Part shown: positions 1 to 8,356 of the stretch, in pieces
Position numbering within the stretch: the stretch's first letter is position 1
Layout of the letters: the number at the start of each line of letters is the position of its first letter
Source of the DNA: CATQHS01 sp963422655
Lineage (GTDB): Bacteria > Actinomycetota > Acidimicrobiia > Acidimicrobiales > Aldehydirespiratoraceae
Reading direction: 5' to 3'
Length of the DNA stretch: 64,000 nucleotides
NCBI GenBank assembly: GCA_963422655.1
Contig: OY730440.1
Coordinates: 496,001-560,000 of the forward strand
Notes under the pieces: generated by a model
Seen by the model: only the letters and a program-made list of their open reading frames with translations
Database searches by the model: none
What the model was told of the DNA's origin: nothing
Made by a program: the position numbers and the translations under genes

Positions 1-2503
1 GGCTGCGATCGAGAATCGTCACGGAACTGCCGGTGGTAGCCCAGGCCAAACCGTCGGCCAGGCTCCGGCCTTCCACCGGCAAGAACTCCGGGGCCCCCAT
101 CCACAGCACCCGGTAGCTCCCGACCTCGGCTGGGGAGGCCAGCCCTATCCCTTCCCCGTGGTGGCTGCGAACCAGGCCCCACCGGCCGTCGATCAACAGT
201 CCCAGGCCGGGCAGGGCCGCCAGCACCGAAGCCACGATCATCACCGGCAGCAGCGCCTGACGCCAGCCGAAGCGAGCGAATCGGAGGTCGTGTTCCACGG
301 CCAGCACGGCCACGCCGCAGAGCCCAGCCACCGCCGCCGCCGCCGGGGCCAGCAATAACCCGACGTCGGGCAGCCCGAACCCGATCAGGCCCCGCTGGGA
401 GGCCAGAGCCAGCCCCCAGGAGGCCAGGGCCACCATCCATAGACGGATAGCCAGCTCCAGCCGCCATCCTCTCCCGATCAGCAAGGGGGCCACAGCCGGC
501 ACGGCCAACAGTCCCACGAGCGGACTGGGCCGGTCGGGGCCCACCGCAAAGCGCAAGAGATCGACGAAAGAGACGAATCCGGCCGATCCGTTGCGACCGT
601 CGGCCACCTGGCCGGCCAGGACGGCCCAGCTCGGACCGGCCCGGAACAGGTCGAGAACCACAGGGGCAGCGATCAGTGCTGCCACCGGGACAGCCAGCAC
701 CAACGCGGCCAGGAGCCGTCCCGCATCGCCGAGCCGCCCGGCCAGCAACCCACCCACGGCCAACCCCACCGCCATCGGCACCACCAATCCCACTCCGACG
801 GGCAGGAACAGTGCCAGCACGCCCATGATTCCGCCCACCGCTACCGCCGACCGACCGGCGTGGCCCAGGAATCGGCCCGAAGCCCGGTACGGAGACGAAG
901 CTCCGGCCCGCAGCAGAGCCGTCAGCATCCATGGCCCGGCGCCGTAGGCGATCAACCCCGCTATCGAACCGCCGGCCAACGAGGCGGTGGCGAGCGGCAC
1001 CACCAGGTAAGCGACCAGAACACCGGTGCGAGCCCGCCGGGAGCCGGTGACACCGAGCAGCCGGTAGGCTCCGATCAACCCGATCACGATGGGAGCCAGC
1101 ACCCATCCGGTGCGTACCAAGCCGGTGCCGCCCCCCAAGACCCATCCCAGCGCACCCAGATAGGCCAGGCCACCGAGATTGGAAGTCGGAGAGCCCGTAC
1201 CTCGCTCGCTCCATCCTCCCCACCACGAGGTGACGAGATCCGAGGCGGAAGCCGGGAACGAGACGAAATCGCCCACCGGCGGCACGCCCGATGTGACCAG
1301 CGTGCGCGAACCGTAGACGAGATAGCCGGCCACCAGTACCCACACGACCCAGGTCGCCCGGCTGGAACCCGTCCGGAACGTGTCGAGGATGCCACGACGA
1401 GCCCCACCGAACAAACGGCTGCGGTCATCACGGCCCAACTGGGCCCGCACGAAGTTGGAAACTCGGATGCTTCCGTAGCGCTGCAGAGCCGTCACGTCGG
1501 CCGGGCGTACCACCCGGACTTTCAGGTTGGTTCGGCGGCGCTGGAGCACACCGGACAACCGAGTCAGGTTCCACACCCAAGCCGAGGTCACGTCCCGGAT
1601 TCGGCCCACCCGACCGGTGAGGGCGGCCACGAAGACCTCAGCCACCGCCATCACCGCCGAGAGGGGAACGGTCACGGCCAAAGAGATGATGCCGTGGTTC
1701 ACCAGCATGGCCCTCAGCGCGTGCCGGACCCGGGTGCGGCGAACGTCGTCAATCCGGCCCCGGCCCAACAGATCCTGGCGATGGCGTACCACTGCGTCGG
1801 GTACCACCACCACCCGGGCACCAACGAGCTGCGCCCGCCAGCACAGATCCACGTCCTCGCCCCTGAACGTCATAGCCTCGTCGAACCCTCCCAGCACCCC
1901 GAACAGATCCCTGCGGATCAGCATGCAGGCCGACGAGAGGGCGAAGACGTCCGATACCGCGTCGTGCTGCTCCTGATCGAGTTCGCCTTCGCCGACGATA
2001 CCGTCGGCGAAGGCGAAGCGATCGACCTCGTAGCCGACGTGCTGAAGCACTTCACGACGGTCCCAATCGACGAGTTTGGGCCCGACGATGCCAGCATTGC
2101 TCAACAGTGTCTCGGTGACCATGGTTTGAACCGCGTCGGGCGCCAGCGCCACGTCGTCGTGGCATATCAAGAGGAAAGCCGAGTTGGTCTCGATGCCGAG
2201 CGCAGCGTTGGCCGCGGCCGAGAACCCGCCGGTACCTCGGACCTCGATCACGGCCGCGTCGGGCAGGATCGAGCCGACCAAGCCGATGAGCCCGGCACCG
2301 GCCGCGTCGACGACAGCAACGCTCAGGCGCGGGTAGTCCTGGTGGGCCAGCGACTCGAGGGTTTCGACGAACCACGGACCCGGATCGTGGGCCACGACCA
2401 CGGCCAGCACCGAAGGCACGGCGTCGCGAACCGCATCCCGGGGGCCGGCGTCGGCAGGATCCGTATCCCCTCGGGGGGCGTAGACCAGGTCATCGGAGAC
2501 CAC
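1..2503 (-). CDS. GT2 glycosyltransferase fused to a multi-pass membrane domain (3' end outside window)
   Basis: Reading the minus strand from 2503 gives about 834 open codons that run off the left edge, so the C-terminus is missing. An in-frame TAG lies just upstream, which makes the GTG at 2503-2501 the first possible start. Residues ~25-260 form a GT2 fold: VVVAHDPGPW, an LICHDDVAL acidic motif, and GGFDEAMTFRGEDVDLCWR. From about residue 370 there are many hydrophobic segments (for example TWVVWVLVAGYLVYG and GVLVAYLVVPLATASLAGG), indicating a large polytopic domain. Such GT2-membrane fusions occur beside F420 genes in actinobacteria. The likely role is transfer of a sugar to a lipid-linked cell-envelope glycan. 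Donor and acceptor cannot be told from sequence. Confidence 0.85.
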   Translation of the reverse strand, partial: MVSDDLVYAPRGDTDPADAGPRDAVRDAVPSVLAVVVAHDPGPWFVETLESLAHQDYPRLSVAVVDAAGAGLIGLVGSILPDAAVIEVRGTGGFSAAANAALGIETNSAFLLICHDDVALAPDAVQTMVTETLLSNAGIVGPKLVDWDRREVLQHVGYEVDRFAFADGIVGEGELDQEQHDAVSDVFALSSACMLIRRDLFGVLGGFDEAMTFRGEDVDLCWRAQLVGARVVVVPDAVVRHRQDLLGRGRIDDVRRTRVRHALRAMLVNHGIISLAVTVPLSAVMAVAEVFVAALTGRVGRIRDVTSAWVWNLTRLSGVLQRRRTNLKVRVVRPADVTALQRYGSIRVSNFVRAQLGRDDRSRLFGGARRGILDTFRTGSSRATWVVWVLVAGYLVYGSRTLVTSGVPPVGDFVSFPASASDLVTSWWGGWSERGTGSPTSNLGGLAYLGALGWVLGGGTGLVRTGWVLAPIVIGLIGAYRLLGVTGSRRARTGVLVAYLVVPLATASLAGGSIAGLIAYGAGPWMLTALLRAGASSPYRASGRFLGHAGRSAVAVGGIMGVLALFLPVGVGLVVPMAVGLAVGGLLAGRLGDAGRLLAALVLAVPVAALIAAPVVLDLFRAGPSWAVLAGQVADGRNGSAGFVSFVDLLRFAVGPDRPSPLVGLLAVPAVAPLLIGRGWRLELAIRLWMVALASWGLALASQRGLIGFGLPDVGLLLAPAAAAVAGLCGVAVLAVEHDLRFARFGWRQALLPVMIVASVLAALPGLGLLIDGRWGLVRSHHGEGIGLASPAEVGSYRVLWMGAPEFLPVEGRSLADGLAWATTGSSVTILDRS

Positions 2504-2578
2504 GATGGTCGGAGGCTAGTTCCGGTGAGTAGGGTTCGAACCAATGCCTTGGTTCCGGGACGGCAGGCAGGCCGATTC
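2504..2578. promoter_or_regulatory. Divergent intergenic region with a perfect inverted repeat
   Basis: This 75-bp gap separates two outward-facing genes and must hold both promoters. It contains a perfect 7-bp inverted repeat with a 4-bp loop, GAACCAA-tgcc-TTGGTTC at 2539-2556. This overlaps a 10-bp palindrome, GGTTCGAACC, at 2534-2543. Such symmetry between divergent genes suggests an operator for a dimeric regulator. No convincing -10/-35 pair was recognised. Confidence 0.4.
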
Positions 2579-3511
2579 GTGCGCGCTCTCATAACCGGCG
2601 CGGCCGGGTTCGTCGGTCGACATCTGGCCGCCCACTCGAGAGCCCTGGGCGACGATGTGGTGCCCGGCAGCGCCGACGTCACCGACCCCGAATCGCTGAA
2701 CGCCGAGCTGGCTCGGCACCGGCCCCAGATCGTGTACCACCTTGCCGGCCAGTCCGACGTGGCTCGAAGCTGGACCGAACCTATCCGAACCCTGCGGGCC
2801 AACGTGGAGGGCACGTACAACGTACTCGACGCCTCTCGACGGGCCGGGGTGGATACGGTCGTTGCCGCTTCCAGCGCCGATGTATACGGGCCCATCGACG
2901 AGAGCGATCTCCCCATCGACGAAGACGCGCCCCTGCACCCCGCCAGTCCTTACGCGGCCAGTAAAGCCGCAGCCGAGATGATGTGCGTTCAGGCTACGGT
3001 CGGCCCGGGACCGCCGGTGATCCGGGTTCGAGCCTTCAACCATCTGGGACCCGGTCAGGGATCGGGATTCGTGGCCTCGGCACTGGCCGCCCAGATCGCC
3101 GACAACGAGCGGTCGGGCGATTCCAGCATCAGGGTCGGCAACCTGGAGGTCCGGCGCGACTTCACCGATGTCCGCGACGCGGCCCGGGCCTACCGGCTCT
3201 TGGCCCTGCACGGGCAAGCAGGCGAGGTCTACAACATCTGCAGCGGCACCGACCGGCCGGTCCGAGAACTGGCCGATCTCCTGTTGGCCCGGGCCGAACG
3301 GCCCATGGATCTCGAACCTGACACCGATCGGTTCCGGCCTCTCGACATCGCGGTGAGGCGCGGCAACCCCACCCGGCTCCACTCCGTCACCGGCTGGAAG
3401 CCGGAAATACCACTGCCGGTGACGCTGGCCGACCTCCTCGACTACTGGCGAGCCCGGACCGGTCGGGCCGATCGGGACGGCCGGGTCGGAACTTCGGCAA
3501 CGGTCCGATAA
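2579..3511 (+). CDS. rmd: GDP-4-dehydro-6-deoxy-D-mannose reductase-like SDR
   Basis: 310-residue extended SDR. The N-terminal RALITGAAGFVGRHL is the NAD(P)-binding GxxGxxG loop. AASSADVYG and SPYAASK supply the catalytic Ser and YxxxK, and LEVRRDFTDVRDAARAY is typical of the RMD branch. The GTG at 2579 is chosen because it falls directly before the Rossmann motif; the frame stays open much further upstream, but that stretch is antisense to the divergent GT2 gene. The gene lies 11 bp before gmd, whose product (GDP-4-keto-6-deoxymannose) is the RMD substrate, so the pair should make GDP-D-rhamnose. Another 4-keto-sugar reductase of the same family is possible. Confidence 0.85.
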   Translation: MRALITGAAGFVGRHLAAHSRALGDDVVPGSADVTDPESLNAELARHRPQIVYHLAGQSDVARSWTEPIRTLRANVEGTYNVLDASRRAGVDTVVAASSADVYGPIDESDLPIDEDAPLHPASPYAASKAAAEMMCVQATVGPGPPVIRVRAFNHLGPGQGSGFVASALAAQIADNERSGDSSIRVGNLEVRRDFTDVRDAARAYRLLALHGQAGEVYNICSGTDRPVRELADLLLARAERPMDLEPDTDRFRPLDIAVRRGNPTRLHSVTGWKPEIPLPVTLADLLDYWRARTGRADRDGRVGTSATVR

Positions 3512-3522
3512 CAAGAAGGCCG

Positions 3523-4509
3523 ATGGAACGCCGAGCCCTGATCACAGGCATAACCGGACAGGACGGTTCGTACTTGGCCGAGTTCCTGCTGGACAAGGGG
3601 TACGAGGTCATCGGTATGGTGCGGCGCAGCAGCACCGGGAACTACGAGCGCATAGCCCACATCCTGGATCGGATCCGTCTGGCCCCCGGCGACCTCCTCG
3701 ACGAGGTGTCGATGATCGAGATCCTCCGGGCCTGTCAACCGGCCGAGGTCTACAACTTGGCCGCCCAGTCCTTCGTGCAGACCTCTTTCGGCCAGCCGGT
3801 GGCCACCGGCGAGACCACGGCCCTGGGGGTCACCCGGCTCTTGGACGCGGTCCGTCTCGTGGACCCCGGCATCCGCTACTACCAGGCCAGCTCGTCGGAG
3901 ATGTTCGGCAAGGCTGCCGAGATTCCCCAGACCGAACGGACCCCGTTCCATCCTCGCAGCCCTTACGGCGTGGCCAAGGTGTACGGACACTGGATAACCG
4001 TCAACTACCGGGAGTCCTACGATCTGCACGCAACCTCGGGGATCCTGTTCAACCACGAAAGTCCCCGTCGGGGTATGGAGTTCGTCACCCGCAAGATCAG
4101 CCACACCGTGGCTCGAATCAAGCTGGGCCAAGCTCACGAGCTGCGGCTGGGCAACCTCGACGCCAAACGGGACTGGGGCTACGCCGTGGATTACGTCGAC
4201 GCCATGTGGCGCATGCTCCAACAGGACCAACCCGAAGACTACGTGATCGCCACCGGTGAGACCCATTCGGTTCGAGACTTCTGCCGACTGGCATTCGACC
4301 ACGTGGGCCTGCACTGGGAGGACTACGTGGTGGTGGACGAGCGATTCATGCGGCTGGCAGAGGTCGACTCCTTGGTGGGCGACGCCACCAAGGCCGCCCA
4401 GATGCTGGACTGGAAACCGCAGACCTCCTTCTCCGAGCTGGTAGAGATCATGGTGAACGCCGACTTGGCCCTGCTGGAAGGCCGAGGGCCGGGACCGGGC
4501 CCGACCTGA
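3523..4509 (+). CDS. gmd: GDP-mannose 4,6-dehydratase
   Basis: 328 residues, near the usual length. It opens with RALITGITGQDGSYLAEFLL, the characteristic Gmd nucleotide-binding segment. YYQASSSEMFGK carries the catalytic Ser/Glu region, SPYGVAKVYGHW the YxxxK, and FNHESPRRGMEFVTRKI the GDP-mannose binding segment. The enzyme converts GDP-D-mannose to GDP-4-keto-6-deoxy-D-mannose in the cytosol. That product feeds the upstream RMD (GDP-D-rhamnose) and the GDP-L-fucose synthase encoded at 12.8 kb. It sits in the operon rmd-gmd-fbiA-cofE. Confidence 0.95.
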   Translation: MERRALITGITGQDGSYLAEFLLDKGYEVIGMVRRSSTGNYERIAHILDRIRLAPGDLLDEVSMIEILRACQPAEVYNLAAQSFVQTSFGQPVATGETTALGVTRLLDAVRLVDPGIRYYQASSSEMFGKAAEIPQTERTPFHPRSPYGVAKVYGHWITVNYRESYDLHATSGILFNHESPRRGMEFVTRKISHTVARIKLGQAHELRLGNLDAKRDWGYAVDYVDAMWRMLQQDQPEDYVIATGETHSVRDFCRLAFDHVGLHWEDYVVVDERFMRLAEVDSLVGDATKAAQMLDWKPQTSFSELVEIMVNADLALLEGRGPGPGPT

Positions 4510-4546
4510 TGAAAGCCACCAGCATCGACCGGCCGGTGATCAGCAG

Positions 4547-5506
4547 GTGATCACGGTCTTGGCCGGCGGGGTGGGGGCGGCCCGCTACCTGACCGGTCAG
4601 CTCCGGACCACCCCACCCGAGCAGGTCACGGCGGTGGTCAACGTGGCCGACGACATCGAGTTGCACGGCCTTCACGTGAGCCCCGACCTCGACACCGTCG
4701 TCTACACGCTGGCCGGGATCGTCAACCCTGCCACGGGATGGGGCATAGCCGACGAGACGTGGAACGCCCTGGGCGAGCTGCGGGCCTACGGGCTCGACGC
4801 CTGGTTCGCGCTGGGTGACCGTGACCTGGGTACCCACCTTTTTCGCACCACTCTGCTGGGTCGGGGCCACCCCTTGAGCGAGGTCACGGCCCGGATCACA
4901 GCCGCCCGAGGCATCGGTTGCCGGGTGCTGCCGGTCAGCGACGACCGGATCGAGACCCGGGTCACGCTGGCATCGGGCGACCGGTGCGGGACCGAGGTCG
5001 GATTCCAGGAGTACTTCGTCGAGCTGGGCCACGACGTCGCGGTCTCGTCGGTTCGATTCGCCGGGATCGCCGCGGCCCGGCCCGCACCCGGGGTTCTCGA
5101 AGCCATAGACCGGGCCGAGGTGCTGGTCATCGCCCCGTCCAACCCGGTGGTGTCGATCGAACCGGTGCTGGCCGTGCCCGGTGTCAGGGAAGCAGTAGCG
5201 GCCCGCCGGGACACCAATGTGGCGGTTTCACCCATAGTGGCCGGCGCCGCCTTGAAGGGTCCGGCTGCCCGAATGCTCGAGGAGCTCGGTCACGGGGCCG
5301 ACGTGGTCGCTATCGCCCGCCGTTACCGCGATGTGATATCGGCCCTGGTCATCGATGAGGCCGACGAGGCCAGCGCCGATGAGATCCGGTCGATCGGGGT
5401 GCAGCCGGTGGTGGCTCCGGCCATCATGTCCTCACCGCAGGCTGCGGCCGCCCTGGCCCGCCGGACCGTAGCCGCCATAACCGAACGGCCCGGCCCGGGA
5501 TCATGA
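4547..5506 (+). CDS. fbiA: 2-phospho-L-lactate transferase (F420 biosynthesis, CofD/FbiA)
   Basis: 319 residues from GTG 4547 (VITVLAGGVGAARYLTGQL). The glycine-rich N-terminus, VVNVADDIELHGLHVSPDLDTVVYTLAG, and VIAPSNPVVSIEPVLAVPGV are family signatures. The enzyme transfers the phospholactyl or phosphoenolpyruvyl group from its GDP-linked donor to Fo, giving (dehydro-)F420-0. The start follows the gmd stop by 37 bp, and cofE follows after 10 bp, so the two F420 genes are very likely co-transcribed. The order fbiA-fbiB near a nucleotidyltransferase mirrors M. tuberculosis Rv3261-Rv3264c. Confidence 0.95.
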   Translation: MITVLAGGVGAARYLTGQLRTTPPEQVTAVVNVADDIELHGLHVSPDLDTVVYTLAGIVNPATGWGIADETWNALGELRAYGLDAWFALGDRDLGTHLFRTTLLGRGHPLSEVTARITAARGIGCRVLPVSDDRIETRVTLASGDRCGTEVGFQEYFVELGHDVAVSSVRFAGIAAARPAPGVLEAIDRAEVLVIAPSNPVVSIEPVLAVPGVREAVAARRDTNVAVSPIVAGAALKGPAARMLEELGHGADVVAIARRYRDVISALVIDEADEASADEIRSIGVQPVVAPAIMSSPQAAAALARRTVAAITERPGPGS

Positions 5507-5516
5507 CCCTGCCGCC

Positions 5517-6215
5517 ATGAACCTGGAAGTGATGGCGATAACGGGGATAGGCGAAATCGCGGTCGGCGACGACTTGGCCGCGATGATCGTGGCGGTCGGC
5601 CCGGCACTGCGCGACCGGGACTGCGTGGTGGTGACCCAAAAGGTGGTGTCCAAAGCCGAGGACCGGGTGGTGGCCGTCGACGCCGACGATCCTCGGAGTC
5701 ACAAGAGGCTGGTCGAGGACGAGTCGGTACGGATCCTGCGTCGGCGCGGCGATCTCGTCATCGCCGAGACCGTCCACGGCTTCGTCTGTGCCAACGCCGG
5801 CGTGGATCTCAGCAACGTAAAGAGCGGCCATGCCGCCCTCCTTCCCGTCGACAGCGATCGGTCGGCTCGCCGGATCCTCGACGGCATCCGGGCTCGCGCT
5901 GGCGTGGAGGTGGCGGTCGTGATCTCCGACACCTTCGGACGGCCCTGGCGACGGGGGGTCACCGACATTGCCATCGGCTGTGCCGGCATCGGAGCCGTGA
6001 TCGACCTTCGGGGCACTCCCGACGGCGGGGGCCGAGAGTTGGCGGTCACCGAGGTGGCCGTTGCCGACGAGATAGCGGCCGCGGCCGAGTTGGTCATGGG
6101 CAAGGCCCGCCGGGTGGCGGCCGCTGTGGTCCGGGGCCTGGAACCGGCCTGGTTCCGGCCCGGGTCGGTTGCGGGCGAGATCGTCCGCAAACCGGCCGAT
6201 GACCTGTTCCGTTGA
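5517..6215 (+). CDS. cofE: Coenzyme F420-0:L-glutamate ligase (CofE, single domain)
   Basis: 232 residues. GDLVIAETVHGFVCANAGVD and VISDTFGRPWRRGVTDIAIG are the hallmark CofE motifs for GTP, metal and F420-0 binding. The enzyme adds gamma-linked glutamates to F420-0. Mycobacterial FbiB is about twice this length because it carries a C-terminal FMN nitroreductase-like domain that reduces dehydro-F420-0. That domain is absent here, so the reductase must be encoded elsewhere. Last gene of the rmd-gmd-fbiA-cofE run; it converges on galE with a 60-bp gap. Confidence 0.93.
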   Translation: MNLEVMAITGIGEIAVGDDLAAMIVAVGPALRDRDCVVVTQKVVSKAEDRVVAVDADDPRSHKRLVEDESVRILRRRGDLVIAETVHGFVCANAGVDLSNVKSGHAALLPVDSDRSARRILDGIRARAGVEVAVVISDTFGRPWRRGVTDIAIGCAGIGAVIDLRGTPDGGGRELAVTEVAVADEIAAAAELVMGKARRVAAAVVRGLEPAWFRPGSVAGEIVRKPADDLFR

Positions 6216-6275
6216 AGGCAGAGACCGTCTCGGCCCGAGCCCGAGCCGAACAGGCCCGGGCCGTCGAAGTCGGCC

Positions 6276-7328
6276 TCAGGAGCCGTAACCGTCGGGGTGG
6301 CGGCTCTGCCAGTTCCAGTGATCGCGCATCATGGCGTCGAGGTCGTAGCCCGCAGTCCAACCCAACTCGGTTCGGGCCAGCTCGCAGTCGGCCCAGATAC
6401 GGGAAGCGTCGCCGGGCCGCCGTTCGGCCATCACGTAACAGATGTCGGCTCCTACCGTCCGGCCGGCGGCGGCGATCACCTCCAGCACGGTGTGTCCCAC
6501 TCCGGTTCCCAGGTTGTAGGCAACCGCCCCGGCGGAGGGGCCTGCTCGCGTCCGACCCGGATCCGAACGTGCGGAGCGTTCCAGGGCGTCGAGCGCGGCC
6601 ACATGCCCCTCGGCCAGGTCCATGATGTGGACATAATCTCGCACAGCCGTTCCGTCTCGGGTGTCGTAGTCGGCACCGAAGACCTCCACCCGGTCACCGA
6701 TGCCGGCCGCGATCTGCATCACGCGAGGCACGAGGTTGGCGGGAGTCCCCCGCGGGTCCTCGCCGATCACTCCCGAGGGATGAGCCCCTACCGGGTTGAA
6801 ATAGCGGAGCAGTATCACCCGCAGGTTCGACGCCGCCGCCGTGTCCCGCAGGATCTGTTCGCTCATGAGCTTGGAGGCACCGTAAGGGTTCAGGGCCAAG
6901 CCGGTGCCGGCTGCTTCGGTAACCGGCACCTCCGCCGGATCCCCGTACACCGCGGCCGACGAGCTGAACACGAACCGATCGATCCCCCGCTCGGTCATCA
7001 CCTCGGCCACGCAAATGGTCGAAAGCAGGTTGTTGCGGTAGTAGTTCAACGGCTGGGCCAACGACTCGGCCACGCTCTTGAACGCGGCCAGATGGACCAC
7101 CGAGTCGATGCGGTGATCGTCGAATATCTTTTCGACGGTGGCCCGATCACCGGCATCGCCTTCTACGACGGGCAGGGAACCGGTGGTGAGAGTGCGGATA
7201 GCGTCCACGGCGCCACCCGAGGCGTTGGAAAAATCGTCGACGATGACCACATCACGGCCTGAAGCGTGCAAGGCGACGGCGGTGTGACTGCCCACGTAGC
7301 CGGCACCACCGGTCACCAGGGTTGCCAT
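6276..7328 (-). CDS. galE: UDP-glucose 4-epimerase
   Basis: 350 residues starting MATLVTGGAGYVGSHTAVAL, with VVHLAAFKSVAESL, FSSSAAVYGDP and NPYGASKLMSEQ (catalytic Ser and YxxxK), then LRYFNPVGAHPSG and RDYVHIMDLAEGH. These are classic GalE signatures. It interconverts UDP-glucose and UDP-galactose for the surface glycans made here. The ATG at 7328 overlaps the upstream gene's TGA by one base (TGATG), so translation is coupled. It is the last gene of a six-gene minus-strand operon. Confidence 0.95.
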   Translation of the reverse strand: MATLVTGGAGYVGSHTAVALHASGRDVVIVDDFSNASGGAVDAIRTLTTGSLPVVEGDAGDRATVEKIFDDHRIDSVVHLAAFKSVAESLAQPLNYYRNNLLSTICVAEVMTERGIDRFVFSSSAAVYGDPAEVPVTEAAGTGLALNPYGASKLMSEQILRDTAAASNLRVILLRYFNPVGAHPSGVIGEDPRGTPANLVPRVMQIAAGIGDRVEVFGADYDTRDGTAVRDYVHIMDLAEGHVAALDALERSARSDPGRTRAGPSAGAVAYNLGTGVGHTVLEVIAAAGRTVGADICYVMAERRPGDASRIWADCELARTELGWTAGYDLDAMMRDHWNWQSRHPDGYGS

Positions 7329-8356
7329 CACTGCCCTGCCGAGCTGATCCCGGCGCCGTCCCTGGGCACTCGGGCCCGGCGCTGGCTGGTTCCGGCCTCG
7401 ATAGCGATGGCAGGGCCGATGACGGACCCGTCGGTGATCCGAGCCCCGGCCCCGATCACGGCCCGCGCTCCGATGACGGATGCCTCGACCGCGGCCCCAG
7501 CGCCGACGACAGCTTCGGTCTGCACTGCTGCGCCCCGCACGACGGCGCCGGCCCCGATCGACGCACCGGCCATGACCACGCTGCGTTCCACCACGGCGCC
7601 GACACCGACGGTGGCCGTGGCCGCTACCGGTGGTGCAGAGCATCCGAGGGCGCCGTCGAGGAGATCGAGTTGGGCGGTCAGGTAAGCCTCCGGCGTGCCG
7701 ATATCGATCCAGTACCCGTCGCCGCCGCAGGACCACAGAGCCCCATCGGCAACTAGCTCGGGGAACGTCTCGCGTTCGATCGACACCGGGCCGTCAGCAG
7801 CGACGCGCTCCAGCACCGAAGGGGCCAAGACGTAGACACCGGCGTTGACCTGGTTGGAGGGAGCCTCACCGGCCCCAGGCTTCTCGATGAATGAAACCAC
7901 CCGGCCGCCGTCATCGGCGACCACTGCGCCGTACCGGGAGGGGTTGTCCACACCGACGAGCTGTATGGTCGCTTCGGCCCCGGCCCGGTGGTGGTAGTCC
8001 CATAGGGACCTGATGTCGAGATCGGTGAGCACGTCGCCGTTGACGGCCACGAAGGTCTCGTCGAACCCGGCCGCAACAGCCGCGAAGCGGATGGCGCCAG
8101 CCGTGCCGAGCGGCTCGGGCTCCACCGCGTAGCTGAGCTCTACTCCGGCGCAGATACCGTCGGGATAGGCGGCCCGGAAGGCCTCGCCCCGGTAGCCCAA
8201 CGCCAGCACGGCCGCATCGACGCCGTGACGGGCCAAGCCGGCCAAGACGTGTTCGATCATGGGTCGGTCCACCAGCGGGAGCATCTGCTTGGGTGTGGTC
8301 AGTGTCAAAGGTCGGAGCCGAGTCCCGAACCCGCCAGCCAGTACGACCGCCTTCAT
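7328..8356 (-). CDS. Sugar-1-phosphate nucleotidyltransferase (mannose-1-phosphate guanylyltransferase-like)
   Basis: 342 residues. The N-terminal domain has MKAVVLAGGFGTRLRPLT (intact GxGTRL loop), TPKQMLPLVDRPMIEHVL, VNGDVLTDLD and GYWIDIGTPEAYL. Residues ~245-325 are alanine/valine/glycine hexapeptide repeats of a left-handed beta-helix. It resembles the actinobacterial protein next to fbiA/fbiB (Rv3264c, GDP-mannose pyrophosphorylase), which would provide the GDP-mannose used by Gmd. A UDP- or dTDP-sugar specificity cannot be excluded. The start overlaps the upstream gene's stop in an ATGA. Confidence 0.85.
   Translation of the reverse strand: MKAVVLAGGFGTRLRPLTLTTPKQMLPLVDRPMIEHVLAGLARHGVDAAVLALGYRGEAFRAAYPDGICAGVELSYAVEPEPLGTAGAIRFAAVAAGFDETFVAVNGDVLTDLDIRSLWDYHHRAGAEATIQLVGVDNPSRYGAVVADDGGRVVSFIEKPGAGEAPSNQVNAGVYVLAPSVLERVAADGPVSIERETFPELVADGALWSCGGDGYWIDIGTPEAYLTAQLDLLDGALGCSAPPVAATATVGVGAVVERSVVMAGASIGAGAVVRGAAVQTEAVVGAGAAVEASVIGARAVIGAGARITDGSVIGPAIAIEAGTSQRRARVPRDGAGISSAGQ

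Noticed and set aside
1084..1431. Minus-strand frame opposite the early plus-strand frames
   Set aside because: Wrong frame relative to the GT2-membrane gene; Arg/Trp/Ser-rich shadow.
860..2578. Very long plus-strand open frame running into the rmd gene
   Set aside because: It is Arg/His/Gly-rich with no domain pattern and lies antisense to the well-supported GT2-membrane gene; only the part from GTG 2579 is real.
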